This document shows, in pieces, positions 54,263 to 63,066 of a DNA stretch of 64,000 nt (the stretch's first letter is position 1; the number at the start of each line of letters is the position of its first letter). The notes under the pieces are model-generated. The model saw only the letters and a list, made by a program, of their open reading frames with translations. It ran no database searches and was not told the DNA's origin. A program made the translations under genes and the position numbers. The stretch is taken from positions 310,001 through 374,000 of the forward strand of contig NZ_JAPWKF010000001.1 in assembly GCF_028283685.1 (NCBI RefSeq), in the 5' to 3' direction. The stretch comes from Edaphobacter sp. Its GTDB lineage: Bacteria; Acidobacteriota; Terriglobia; Terriglobales; Acidobacteriaceae.

Positions 54263-55177
54263 TTACATGGAACCGGCGGTTGTGGAATGACACTCAGGCG
54301 TGGATTCCGTCGCATGGGCCTTGCCAGCAGCCTGTACCGGCGTAGTCGCCGGTACAGCCCAGGAGGCATGGGCTGCGGGGAGCGCCTTGAGCAGCGTGTT
54401 CAGCCGGGTAAAGGCTTCGTTGCGCGCCTTTTCGTTGGCAGGATTGGTGTTGGTTGGGTCTTCTCCTGCGCGCATGAAGCCGTGGCCCGCACCGTCATAG
54501 GTCACGGGCTCATACTTCTTGCCAGCGGCCTTCATGCCTTCAATGGTTGCGGGAACCGTGGCGCCGATGCGTGCATCGTTGCCAGCGTAGAAGCCATAGA
54601 CAGGAGCCGTGATGGTCGAGAAGTCGGCAGGCGGAGGACCGTAGAAGACGAAGGCCGAGGCCAGGTCTTTGCGATGCGCGGCAAAGGCGAACGACTTGCC
54701 GCCTCCCCAGCAGAAGCCGACCGTAACAAAGGTCCCGTTGGAGGCGGGGATCTTCCTGGCATAGTCGGCGGCAGCGTCCAGATCGGAGAGAACCTGATCC
54801 GGGTTCAGGCCGGAGACAGCCTTGGTCGTGGCATCCATGCTGGTGAAGGAGTCGGAGTTGCCGCCGCTGGGCCCGGCGCCGGACAGCAGGTCAGGCGCGA
54901 CGACGATGTAGCCTGCTGCCGCTAGTTCGTCCGCCATCTCCTTGGCCCAGTCGGAGAGGCCGAAGATCTCGTGGATGAGAATGATGACGGGCGCCTTGCC
55001 GCTGACCTCGGGGTAGACGACGAAGGCCTGTACGTTACGGCCGTTGCTCTTGAGCGTGACGTACTCGCGATGGCGCGGCGAGGCGTCGAGCCTGGTCTTC
55101 GCCCACTGCTGGGCCGATGCAGTGAGAGAGGCAAGCACAAGCAGGAAGGCGGCGAGAACAACGTACGGACGGCGCAT
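54263..55177 (-). CDS. Secreted dienelactone hydrolase family protein
   Basis: 304 residues with a signal peptide ('RRPYVVLAAFLLVLASLTA', cleavage near SAQ). Cys-nucleophile GFCWGG, Asp in 'YAGNDARIG' and His in GAGHGFMR. Periplasmic counterpart of the cytoplasmic homologue at 33.5 kb. The substrate is unknown. ATG 55177; the longer frame to 55273 has no signal sequence at its start. Precedes the peroxiredoxin-like gene on the same strand. Confidence 0.88.
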   Translation of the reverse strand: MRRPYVVLAAFLLVLASLTASAQQWAKTRLDASPRHREYVTLKSNGRNVQAFVVYPEVSGKAPVIILIHEIFGLSDWAKEMADELAAAGYIVVAPDLLSGAGPSGGNSDSFTSMDATTKAVSGLNPDQVLSDLDAAADYARKIPASNGTFVTVGFCWGGGKSFAFAAHRKDLASAFVFYGPPPADFSTITAPVYGFYAGNDARIGATVPATIEGMKAAGKKYEPVTYDGAGHGFMRAGEDPTNTNPANEKARNEAFTRLNTLLKALPAAHASWAVPATTPVQAAGKAHATESTPECHSTTAGSM

Positions 55178-55235
55178 GGGCCGAGTGTAGATCGTGCGGC
55201 TGTCATCCAGCAACCGATTCCGTAGACTTGTTGAT

Positions 55236-55775
55236 ATGAACTTCAGATTACGAATGGCGACGGATGAGGACATGCCTGCAGTCCGCCGGGTGATCGATGC
55301 CTCCGTACGTGACCTGCAGGCAGGGGATTACTCGCCTGCCGAAATTGATGCTTCGCTGAAGACCGTATTTACGACGGACACCCAGCTGATCGCGGATGGC
55401 ACCTATTTTCTTGCGTTCTCCGAGAGCGGTGAGCTTGCCGGATGCGGTGGATGGTCGAAGCGGAAGACGCTGTACGGCGGTGACAGCCAGGTGGAGAAGA
55501 TTGAGCCGGAGCTGCTGAATCCTGCAACGGACGCGGCGAAGGTGCGGGCGATCTTTGTCCATCCAGACTTTGCGCGGATGGGGCTGGGCAGCCTGATCCT
55601 GAAGGCCGCTGAAGATGCCGCGGTCGCTGCAGGCTTCCGAAGCTTTGAGATGGGGAGCACACTGACCGGCATGAAGCTATACAAGCTCAAAGGCTACAGG
55701 GAGGTCGAGCGGGCGCAGGTTCCGGTCGGCAACGGGGAGCATATTGAGATCGTGAAGATGGTGAAACACGCCTGA
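55236..55775 (+). CDS. GNAT-family N-acetyltransferase
   Basis: 179 residues. GNAT core with the acetyl-CoA loop 'IFVHPDFARMGLGSLIL' (R/Q-x-x-G-x-G/A) and 'MKLYKLKGYREVE' at the C-terminus. Substrate unknown. ATG 55236, divergent from the dienelactone hydrolase by 58 bases. Confidence 0.88.
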   Translation: MNFRLRMATDEDMPAVRRVIDASVRDLQAGDYSPAEIDASLKTVFTTDTQLIADGTYFLAFSESGELAGCGGWSKRKTLYGGDSQVEKIEPELLNPATDAAKVRAIFVHPDFARMGLGSLILKAAEDAAVAAGFRSFEMGSTLTGMKLYKLKGYREVERAQVPVGNGEHIEIVKMVKHA

Positions 55776-55842
55776 TTGCGTCTGCAGTGCAGCGGAACAG
55801 TTGCTCTTGTTCCTGCTGCGCTGCGACGCGCGTTCTGTTCGA

Positions 55843-57414
55843 TCAGGCCACAGTCAGCTTGAGCGCGATGCCGATATCGGCTGAGGCCGGCCGCGTGGAT
55901 GGCATGGTGACGTGCAGGCCGTCGGCCCTCTGCGTGAACTTGAGCGACTCACTGTAGCCGAGCATGTGCGCTCCGACGACCTTCTGCGCGTGTGGGCTGC
56001 CGGTGCCGAGAGAGGTCACGACGGCCTCACCCGCAGGCCAGCCCTGCACAAAGGCATAGAGCGTCTTGCCCTTGGTGGTGAAGCGGATATCCTGGGCGCC
56101 GAGGTCCGGCTTCTTGCCTTCATTGGGATCGAACTCCTTGCCGTTCTTGGCAATGACGACCTTGGTGGAGGGACCTTCGCCGTAGATCTTCCACGGGCGC
56201 GAGGCATAGATGCCTTCGCTGTTGATCTGCATCCACGCGGTGATGCCTTCGAGAGTCGTGACTTCTTCGGGATCGAGCTCGCCGGAGTTGGGCAGCGGGA
56301 AATTAAGCAGCAGGTTGCCGTTCTTGCTGACGATATCGACAAGCAGGTCGATGACCTTCTTCGCCGATTTGTATTTGACGCCACGGCGATAATGCCATTC
56401 GCCGACGCAGGTGTCCGTCTGCCATGGATTGGCCGCGATGTCATCAAGGACGCCGCGCTCGCGATCGAGGGCGCAGGTTCCGTTTTCACAGTCGGTCATG
56501 GTCTTGCTGAAGTAGATGGATTCAACCTTGCCACCGTGTTTTTTGGCACTGAGGTTGTAGAGATGCGCCACCAGAGAAAGGCCGTACTCTTCGAACGGAA
56601 TGCCGCCGTCGGTGTAGAGCAGATCGGGCTGATGCTGATCGAGCAGGTCCTTGATGCGGTTGAAGTATTCCTGCTTCCAGCGGGTGGGAGCGACGCGGCC
56701 CATGGCCTTCGCGGTCTTCACAAAGTCGGCTGGCTCGCCGGTGTAGTCGTGGTAGAGATCGGCGTATGCGGGAAGCACGCCGTCGTACGGCACGCCGGCC
56801 AGCGGGCCGGTTGAGTCGCTGGTGTGGGACGTCGCAAACCAGTCGTAGGAGTTGGAGAGGTGTTCGGAGACGCCGAAGCGCAGGCCGCGTTTGCGTGCCG
56901 CATTCTTCCAGATGCCGACGATGTCCTTGTTGGGACCAGTGGCGACGGCGTTCCAGCGCTTCTGGTACTTCGAGTTCCACATGTCGTAGTTGTCGTGATG
57001 CACGCCCATGGAGAAGAAGTACTTTGCTCCCGCTTTGACATAGAGATCCATCAGATGATCGGGGTCCCAGCGCGCAGCCTTGAACTGCGGCACGAGATCC
57101 TTGTAGCCGACCTTGGAGGGATGGCCGTAAGTCTTGAGGTGGTACTTGTACTGATCCGAGCCCTGCACGTACATGTTGCGTGCGTACCAGTCGCCGTCCT
57201 CGATGGCCGACTGTGGCCCCCAGTGCGACCAGATGCCAAATTTAGCCTCGCCGAACCAGGAGGGAATCTTGTAGCCAGCGAGGGAGGAGCGTGTGCCCTG
57301 GAAAGGTCCCGCAGCGATGGGAAGATCGGCGGCAAAGGCTCGAGCCGGGCGAAGGGCAAAGCTCGGGGTGGCAGCAGCGAAAAGCTTGAGTGAGTCGCGA
57401 CGCGTCAGTTTCAT
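55843..57414 (-). CDS. GH29 alpha-L-fucosidase (Tat-exported)
   Basis: 523 residues from ATG 57414. Tat signal 'LTRRDSLKLFAAATPSFAL'. TIM-barrel features 'WFGEAKFGIWSHWGPQSAI', 'AGAKYFFSMGVHHDNYDMWN' and LLYTDGGIPFEEYG with the likely nucleophile Asp. A C-terminal beta-sandwich follows. Hydrolyses fucosides of plant or fungal polysaccharides. The longer frame to 57528 would erase the Tat signal. Confidence 0.9.
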   Translation of the reverse strand: MKLTRRDSLKLFAAATPSFALRPARAFAADLPIAAGPFQGTRSSLAGYKIPSWFGEAKFGIWSHWGPQSAIEDGDWYARNMYVQGSDQYKYHLKTYGHPSKVGYKDLVPQFKAARWDPDHLMDLYVKAGAKYFFSMGVHHDNYDMWNSKYQKRWNAVATGPNKDIVGIWKNAARKRGLRFGVSEHLSNSYDWFATSHTSDSTGPLAGVPYDGVLPAYADLYHDYTGEPADFVKTAKAMGRVAPTRWKQEYFNRIKDLLDQHQPDLLYTDGGIPFEEYGLSLVAHLYNLSAKKHGGKVESIYFSKTMTDCENGTCALDRERGVLDDIAANPWQTDTCVGEWHYRRGVKYKSAKKVIDLLVDIVSKNGNLLLNFPLPNSGELDPEEVTTLEGITAWMQINSEGIYASRPWKIYGEGPSTKVVIAKNGKEFDPNEGKKPDLGAQDIRFTTKGKTLYAFVQGWPAGEAVVTSLGTGSPHAQKVVGAHMLGYSESLKFTQRADGLHVTMPSTRPASADIGIALKLTVA

Positions 57415-57535
57415 TGCTGGAAGTTCGCTTTCATGGGAGTGGACAGGCAGCACCACTCTAGCGGTGTCGGGGGAGAAGTGCAAGGATGCGATATTGTGAA
57501 AGGACTGACGAAGCAGATTAAGGAGCAAAACAGAG

Positions 57536-59071
57536 ATGGTTGAGATGCCGATGATCGCGAAGGGGACCGATGAACTCTACCTGTTGGCCGGGATGACGAA
57601 CCGCCACGGATTGGTGGCCGGCGCGACCGGAACGGGGAAGACGGTGACGCTCCAGGTGATGGCCGAGGCGCTCAGCTCGATCGGCGTGCCTGTCTTCGCG
57701 GCAGATGTGAAGGGCGATCTCTCCGGCATCAGCCAGCCCGGCAAAAGCTCGCCGAAGTTCGATGAGCGAGTGAAGTCGCTCGGCCTGGGCGAGTGGAGCT
57801 TCTCCGGCTGCCCGGTCACGTTCTGGGATGTCTTCGGGAAGGAAGGTCATCCGGTGCGCTCGACGGTGAGCGAGATGGGACCACTGTTGTTCAGCCGCAT
57901 TCTCAATCTCAATGAGACGCAGGCGGGCGTGCTGACGCTGGTCTTCAAGATCGCCGACGATAGTGGCCTGCTGTTGCTGGATATGAAGGACCTGCAGGCG
58001 ATGCTGCAGCACGTCTCGGAACATGCCAAGGAATATCAGTCGAGCTATGGCAACATTTCGGCGGCAAGCATTGGCGCGATTCAGCGCGGCCTCGTCACGC
58101 TGGGGCAGGAGGGTGGCGACCAGTTCTTCGGCGAGCCTGCGCTGAACATCGAAGACCTGCTGCAGACGGATGGCTCCGGCAAAGGCGTCGTCAACATTCT
58201 TGCAGCAGACAAGCTGCTGCAGTCTCCTCAGCTCTATGCAACGTTTCTGCTGTGGCTGATGAGCGAGTTGTTCGAGAAACTTCCGGAGATCGGTGACCAG
58301 GAGAAGCCGAAGCTGGTCTTCTTCTTCGATGAGGCGCACCTGCTCTTCAACGATCTGCCCTCGGTGCTGCAGTCGCGCATCGAGCAGGTGGTGCGGTTGA
58401 TTCGCTCGAAGGGTGTCGGGGTCTTCTTCGTGACACAGAATCCGATCGACGTGCCGGACACTGTGCTGGGCCAGCTGGGAAACCGCGTGCAGCACGCGCT
58501 GCGGGCCTTCTCGCCGAAGGATCAGAAGGCGGTGAAGGCTGCGGCACAGACGTTTCGTGAGAACCCGAAGCTGAACGTGGAACAGGTGATCACGCAGATG
58601 GGCGTTGGAGAGGCGCTGGTCTCGTTCCTTGATGTGAAGGGCATACCGGGAGTGGTGGAGCGGGCGATGGTCTGCCCGCCACACAGCCAGATTGGGCCAA
58701 TCACCCCGGAACAGCGCGCCGCGATCATCAAAAGCTCGGTGGTCGCAGGCGTCTACGAGACGCCGGTGGATCGCGAGTCGGCTTACGAGAGGCTGAAGGG
58801 CAAGGTCGTTGCGTCCACGGTTTCTGCAGCGCCTGCACCGGGCGGCGCCGGCGCTGGAACTGTGCCTGAAGGGCATGACGGTGGCTGGCTGGGGTCTGCG
58901 GGAAGTGTTCTGGGAGGCGTTCTTGGAGGGGGCGGCACAAGGCGTGGAGACACGGTGGTTCAGGCAATGGTCAAGAGCGCGGCTCGCACGATGGGGAGCA
59001 CGGTAGGCCGCGAGATTATTCGTGGTGTTCTGGGGTCGCTACTGGGGGGCAACACCAGCAGGCGGCGCTAA
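57536..59071 (+). CDS. DUF853 / HerA-like P-loop ATPase (YjgR family)
   Basis: 511 residues. Walker A GATGTGKT at about residue 29, Walker B '[13 protein letters not shown]', and an arginine-containing '[20 protein letters not shown]' segment, typical of the HerA/FtsK-type helicase-like family. The C-terminal 80 residues are Gly/Ala-rich with '[13 protein letters not shown]' and end SRRR. Biological role of YjgR relatives is not established. It is divergent from the GH29 gene with 121 bases between the starts. Confidence 0.9.
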   Translation: MVEMPMIAKGTDELYLLAGMTNRHGLVAGATGTGKTVTLQVMAEALSSIGVPVFAADVKGDLSGISQPGKSSPKFDERVKSLGLGEWSFSGCPVTFWDVFGKEGHPVRSTVSEMGPLLFSRILNLNETQAGVLTLVFKIADDSGLLLLDMKDLQAMLQHVSEHAKEYQSSYGNISAASIGAIQRGLVTLGQEGGDQFFGEPALNIEDLLQTDGSGKGVVNILAADKLLQSPQLYATFLLWLMSELFEKLPEIGDQEKPKLVFFFDEAHLLFNDLPSVLQSRIEQVVRLIRSKGVGVFFVTQNPIDVPDTVLGQLGNRVQHALRAFSPKDQKAVKAAAQTFRENPKLNVEQVITQMGVGEALVSFLDVKGIPGVVERAMVCPPHSQIGPITPEQRAAIIKSSVVAGVYETPVDRESAYERLKGKVVASTVSAAPAPGGAGAGTVPEGHDGGWLGSAGSVLGGVLGGGGTRRGDTVVQAMVKSAARTMGSTVGREIIRGVLGSLLGGNTSRRR

Positions 59072-59090
59072 GCTGGAACTGAAAACGAGT

Positions 59091-59121
59091 GCGGCCTGCA
59101 TAGAGAATCTTCGCAGGCCGC
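59091..59121. terminator. Bidirectional terminator between the DUF853 and small-protein genes
   Basis: 9-base stem GCGGCCTGC / GCAGGCCGC with a 13-base loop and, on the plus strand, ATCGCTATTTT; 19 bases past the DUF853 stop and 10 bases past the convergent small ORF's stop. Confidence 0.6.
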
Positions 59122-59130
59122 ATCGCTATT

Positions 59131-59274
59131 TTAGATAACCTTCAGCAGCAGCAGGATGAGGACGATGGTCAGGATAAGACTTAGACCTCCTCCACCGTAG
59201 TAGCCGAGACCTGGTCCCATGCGATAGCCACCGAAGCCAAACAGCAAGATCAGAATGATCAGAAGAAGAAGCAT
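59131..59274 (-). CDS. Small hydrophobic membrane protein (DUF3309-like)
   Basis: 47 residues: two hydrophobic stretches ('MLLLLIILILLFGFGGYRMG' and 'GLSLILTIVLILLLLKVI') linked by a Gly/Tyr turn. The layout matches the small DUF3309-type proteins seen in many soil bacteria. AGGAG lies 11 bases upstream. Function unknown, probably two short transmembrane helices. Confidence 0.65.
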   Translation of the reverse strand: MLLLLIILILLFGFGGYRMGPGLGYYGGGGLSLILTIVLILLLLKVI

Positions 59275-59374
59275 TGTTTTTTGTTCTCCTATCGTGGCGA
59301 AAGTCAGTCGTCCCTTAGCTAGGATGCAGAATCAGCGCCGGGGGTACGGCGGGAGAACATCTTTGCGGTTCGAT

Positions 59375-60742
59375 CTAGCGCGCCGTGACTGATCCGTTGA
59401 AAATCTGGAACTCTCGGATGCCAGCGGAACCCACAGTGGACAGCAGGTTGAGGCGAACACGCTGTGCGGTAACGGCCGGGAAGATATCGATCTTCTTGTG
59501 GCCTATCGCCTGAGCGTGAGCGATGGTCTTCCAGGCTCCGTTCTGCCAGACCTCGATGCTGTATTCCTGAACGTGTTGACCTTCGTTGAGCCACTCCATG
59601 GTGAGAGCGCGGTCGAAGGTGATGGGCTTGGCAAAGCTGAGCTCGAGCGTGGCGTGACGTGCAGGGGCGGACCAGAAGGTCGATGGATCATTGTCGACAG
59701 CGGACCTGGCTGCAGGCTCGCTCAGCGTGTGTGGCGTCTTCACCGCCAGGTTGCTGGCAGGGCCGTAGAGACGCTGAACCGCCTCACCAAATTCGCGCAG
59801 GCGGTTGGCATCTGATTCGGGCAGCAGGCCTGTGTTGTCAGGCGCAAGGCCAAGCATCAACTGCGCACCGCGGCCGACGGTCTTGTTGTAGATGTCGAGT
59901 AATTCATTGAGCGAAAGCAGGGAGGCCTCATCGTTGGGATGCCAGAACCAATGCAGTTTCCGGAGTGGGGTATCGGCCTCGACGGGGCGCCAGCGGAGAT
60001 AACCGGCGCGGTCGATGACGTTCCAGTTCTCGTACGGCACGGTGCCATCTTCCGAACCAACCCAGCGGGCATCGGCATCCTTGAAGAGCGCCGTGTCGGC
60101 GAAGACGACGGTGTTGGGCTGGTAGGTGCGCAGTTCTTCGATGATTTTGTTGAAGTCATAGGTACGGCCTGCGGAACCGGCGCCATCGAGCCAGAACTCC
60201 GCGAGCGGACCGTAGTGAGTAGACAGCTCGGTCAGCTGTGCGAGGTAGTACTTGTCATAGGCGGCCGGATCGGGATAACGCTTGTCGTGGCGATCCCAGG
60301 GGGAGAGATAGACGCCGAAGCCGAGGCCTGCCTGATGTGCGGAGTCAGAGGCAAGACGAACAAGATCTCCCTTGCCGTTGAGCCACGGGCTGGCCTTCAC
60401 CGAGTAGTCAGTATTTGAACTGGGGAAGAGAGCGAAGCCGTCGTGATGCTTGGCAACGAGGACAGCGTACTTTGCTCCGCCAGCCCTGGCGGCCTGCATC
60501 CACTGGTCGGTATCGACGTGTGTGGGATTGAAGGTGGACGGCGATGCGGTCCCGTCGCCCCACTCTCGATTCAAAAAGGTGTTGGTCGAGAAGTGGATGA
60601 TGACACCGATCTCCAAATCCTGCCAGTGCAGCTGTGCAGGATTTGGCTTGATGTCGGGAAAGCTTTGAGCCTGAGACGGTGCACAGAAGGCAGGCGACAG
60701 CGCGAGTGCGAGCAGAGAAGAACAGAGACGACGCATAAACAT
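59375..60742 (-). CDS. GH29 alpha-L-fucosidase with C-terminal discoidin-like domain
   Basis: 455 residues. Signal peptide 'CSSLLALALSPAFCAPSQA'. Catalytic barrel to about residue 310 ('LEIGVIIHFSTNTFLNREWG', 'KYAVLVAKHHDGFALFPS', LAEFWLDGAGS with the nucleophile Asp), then an F5/8-type carbohydrate-binding domain ('STFWSAPARHATLELSFAKP'). Different architecture from the GH29 protein at 56 kb, suggesting a different fucosidic linkage. An ATG two codons on is also possible. Confidence 0.88.
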   Translation of the reverse strand: MFMRRLCSSLLALALSPAFCAPSQAQSFPDIKPNPAQLHWQDLEIGVIIHFSTNTFLNREWGDGTASPSTFNPTHVDTDQWMQAARAGGAKYAVLVAKHHDGFALFPSSNTDYSVKASPWLNGKGDLVRLASDSAHQAGLGFGVYLSPWDRHDKRYPDPAAYDKYYLAQLTELSTHYGPLAEFWLDGAGSAGRTYDFNKIIEELRTYQPNTVVFADTALFKDADARWVGSEDGTVPYENWNVIDRAGYLRWRPVEADTPLRKLHWFWHPNDEASLLSLNELLDIYNKTVGRGAQLMLGLAPDNTGLLPESDANRLREFGEAVQRLYGPASNLAVKTPHTLSEPAARSAVDNDPSTFWSAPARHATLELSFAKPITFDRALTMEWLNEGQHVQEYSIEVWQNGAWKTIAHAQAIGHKKIDIFPAVTAQRVRLNLLSTVGSAGIREFQIFNGSVTAR

Positions 60743-60802
60743 AAGGTAGCGGATTGTTGCGGATTCAATTTCAGCTAAATGTCTTGCCTGACTCTCAGGG
60801 CA

Positions 60803-62062
60803 TCAGTGGGGAAGGATCTCGAGGGTGTGGGCTGAAGCTGTGCGCGTCGTATTGCGGTGTCGCTCGGAACGTTTTTCGTCGTAGAGGATCTTGTCGCAGT
60901 TGAGGAATAGCTGCTCCCAGTTCTCTTCCGAGGTTTCCAGCTGGGCGAGACCGAAGCTGGCCGTCACGCGGGTGCGCGTCTGTCCGTAGATGATGTCCGT
61001 GGCTGCGACAGCCGTTCTCAGCCGCTCGGTAATCTCAAGGGCCTCGTTGTGCGGCGTATTTGGCAGCAAAATAGCGAACTCGTCTCCGCCGATGCGGGCC
61101 AGGATGTCACGCGGACGGATTCCTCGCTGCAGGCAGGCTGCAACGGCGATGAGGGTTGCGTCTCCACAGTGATGACCGTAGGTGTCATTGACGTGTTTGA
61201 AGTCGTCGAGATCGATCACGACGGCAGAGAGGGGTTGATGATCGCGACGGCAGGCGAGGATACGCTGCTCGGCGGCCAGCTCAATGCCTCGCCGGTTTAG
61301 AGCGCCGGTCAGGGGATCCGTGGATGCCTGGACCTCCAGCTTGCCGCGAAGCATGGCAGCGGTCATCCAAACGTAGGCGATCATGATGCCGCCCTGAAGA
61401 CAGGAGTTGATGATGACGAGCCAGGCGAGGAATGGTCCTGCCTGCAGGTAGTCGCGAGGGGCGCCGTGGAGAGTGACACCGATGACGCGCACGAGGTTGC
61501 TCAGAGCGAGGCCGCAGACCATGAGCAGCATGCAGACGGCGGGAATGTTGAGCGATGGGTTGCGGTTCTGCAGGAGGAGAGCGGCGAGATAGAGCTGCTG
61601 GAAGAAGAGGATGATGCTGTAGACGACGAGGCGGCGGGCCGTATCAGGATGGAGGACGCCATATTCAACCATGGCAATGGTCATCAAAAAGAGCAGGGTG
61701 CCATGGATGTAAACGTGCCAGGTTGGGCGGTCGAAGAAGTCTTTCAGGCAAAGGCAGAGGCTGGCGTAGCCTACGGCAACGGGGATGGTTCCGGCGAGGA
61801 TGGAGATTGAGTTGGGGATGTGGCCGCGCAGGGCGACGGCGATGGCGCCGATGAGGACGAAGAGGCTGTAGCCGCAGAACCAGTTCACACCCTTCATGCC
61901 TTTGTAATGCCAGGAGTTGGCGAAGGTCAGCAGGGTAAAGAGAACAAGGGAGACAACATGTTCAACATGTAGGGAATGAATATCCAAATCGTCGTCCTGT
62001 GCTTTTCGGGGTTCGACAACAGTGTAAGGCGAAGTATGAATTCTTCGCGATTTGTTTTTCAT
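60803..62062 (-). CDS. Membrane diguanylate cyclase (GGDEF)
   Basis: 419 residues from ATG 62062. An N-terminal cytoplasmic 35 residues, about six transmembrane helices (35-240), then a GGDEF domain (245-395). Catalytic GGDEF (325-329) is intact and preceded by an RPRD I-site (316-319) at the canonical 5-residue spacing, so it should make c-di-GMP and be product-inhibited. The ATG overlaps the stop of the preceding small gene (ATGA). A longer frame to 62584 is only a shadow of that gene. Confidence 0.9.
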   Translation of the reverse strand: MKNKSRRIHTSPYTVVEPRKAQDDDLDIHSLHVEHVVSLVLFTLLTFANSWHYKGMKGVNWFCGYSLFVLIGAIAVALRGHIPNSISILAGTIPVAVGYASLCLCLKDFFDRPTWHVYIHGTLLFLMTIAMVEYGVLHPDTARRLVVYSIILFFQQLYLAALLLQNRNPSLNIPAVCMLLMVCGLALSNLVRVIGVTLHGAPRDYLQAGPFLAWLVIINSCLQGGIMIAYVWMTAAMLRGKLEVQASTDPLTGALNRRGIELAAEQRILACRRDHQPLSAVVIDLDDFKHVNDTYGHHCGDATLIAVAACLQRGIRPRDILARIGGDEFAILLPNTPHNEALEITERLRTAVAATDIIYGQTRTRVTASFGLAQLETSEENWEQLFLNCDKILYDEKRSERHRNTTRTASAHTLEILPH

Positions 62063-62505
62063 TGCCTCTGGGTTTGGATGCGGGTGATTTCCGCGGAGAG
62101 CGGTTCTTCCGTTGCCGGGTTTGGAGCAGGTGCGGGGCCGGTTTGTGCTGCCTGGATTCTCTGGGTGGAGCGCAGGTTGGTGGCGGCGATTTGGAGGCCG
62201 TAGAGGAGGAGGCCGGCGCGGCGGGCGTCGATGTGGTTGGCGGCGATGCGGGAGAGGAGCTCGCCGAGGGACTCTTCGATGGCTTCGTGGCTGCTGGGGG
62301 TGAAGAGGGAGAAGCTGGAGGTGCGGGCGTAACGCTCCTGGGGAGCGACGACGGGGCGGCGGTAGTCGTGGTGGAAGTAACAGAACTGCTCGTTGCGCAT
62401 GCGCGGGCTGCCGCAGCGGTGATTGTCGGGGAAGATGTGGTGGCACTGGTGTTTGCTGGCCGGGTTGTCGTTGTTGTGCAGAGCTTCGTTCGGCTGATCG
62501 ATCAT
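62059..62505 (-). CDS. Conserved small protein with N-terminal Cys/His zinc-ribbon-like motif
   Basis: 148 residues. After a polar start comes C-x10-C-x9-C-x2-H (Cys20 region: CHHIF, RCGSP, FCYFHHD), a likely zinc site resembling short 'RC...C..H' domains. The middle is helical ('SSHEAIEESLGELLSRIAAN') and the end Pro/Gln-rich. No enzyme family recognised. Translationally coupled to the diguanylate cyclase, so a sensor or partner role is plausible but unproven. Confidence 0.7.
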   Translation of the reverse strand: MIDQPNEALHNNDNPASKHQCHHIFPDNHRCGSPRMRNEQFCYFHHDYRRPVVAPQERYARTSSFSLFTPSSHEAIEESLGELLSRIAANHIDARRAGLLLYGLQIAATNLRSTQRIQAAQTGPAPAPNPATEEPLSAEITRIQTQRQ

Positions 62506-62525
62506 GGTATCCCCCCTTGTTTCGG

Positions 62526-62540
62526 GTCAAAATATTGAAA
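62526..62540. repeat. Direct repeat copy 1, GTCAAAATATTGAAA
   Basis: Exact 15-base copy of the element at 62620-62634, centred 28 bases upstream of the small Cys/His protein's start. It contains a TCAA...TTGA dyad around AATATT, so it could be an operator. Confidence 0.5.
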
Positions 62541-62619
62541 ATAGATAATTTAGGTCTGGACCTCGGGTGCAGGTTGGTGGCCAAACGGTGGAATGTCTGG
62601 GGAATCTTCGTATGATCCA

Positions 62620-62634
62620 GTCAAAATATTGAAA
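62620..62634. repeat. Direct repeat copy 2, GTCAAAATATTGAAA
   Basis: Second exact copy, 94 bases (about nine helical turns) from copy 1. Confidence 0.5.
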
Positions 62635-62662
62635 TGAAATGGTTTGCTGCGTTAAGTAGAGA

Positions 62663-62684
62663 AGCCCCGGCAGCTGCCGGGGCT
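62663..62684 (+). terminator. Strong palindromic terminator
   Basis: Perfect inverted repeat AGCCCCGGCAG / CTGCCGGGGCT without loop bases beyond the centre, followed by TTGTTATTT on the plus strand. No plus-strand gene ends nearby, so it may end an unrecognised short transcript or insulate the minus-strand operon. Confidence 0.6.
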
Positions 62685-62965
62685 TTGTTATTTGCGACTA
62701 CTTCTATTTTAGAGAGTTGAGGTGGGAAATATGCCAGTTGAGAGATGTTTGTTTTCGTCTGGCAAGTTTAGTGTTTTGTTTGCGATAGGTGGTTTATTGA
62801 AGAATTTGGTTTAATTTGGGGGCTTGACAGGGATTGGTGAGGCTCGCGTCGTCTGTTGTGACTGGCGATTAGTTTTGCCCTTTTGGGGCTTCACTCCGGC
62901 CCTTCGGCGGAGTTGATCGATGTTGGGCTTTGGCACGGCTGAAGTGATTCTCTTAAAGAAGGCGG

Positions 62966-63036
62966 TTCGAGCTTTGCTCGAATGAACCCACACATGCCTT
63001 CGGCATGTATGGGGCACCCGGCATGTGTGCGGCACC
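62966..63036. repeat. REP-like hairpin cluster with tandem repeats
   Basis: Hairpin 1: TTCGAGC-TTT-GCTCGAA (62966-62982). Hairpin 2: ACATGCC-TTC-GGCATGT (62992-63008). Tandem 18-base units at 63001-63018 and 63019-63036 (CGGCATGT.TG.GGCACC, 16 of 18 identical). Typical of dispersed extragenic palindromic elements. Confidence 0.55.
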
Positions 63037-63066
63037 TGTCCTGAATTAGAACGAGCAAGCCAATGG

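Larger units (their letters stand above)
62506..63066. other. Long repeat-rich intergenic region
   Basis: 561 bases with no convincing gene. The left part is AT-rich and holds two copies of a 15-base repeat and a strong terminator; the right part carries hairpins and a tandem 18-base repeat (separate entries). A 94-codon frame here is built on the repeats and is not supported. Confidence 0.6.

Noticed and set aside
62063..62584. N-terminal 174-codon extension of the diguanylate cyclase
   Set aside because: The extension is Pro/Arg/His low-complexity and is the +1 shadow of the Cys/His-rich gene, whose stop overlaps the true ATG at 62062.
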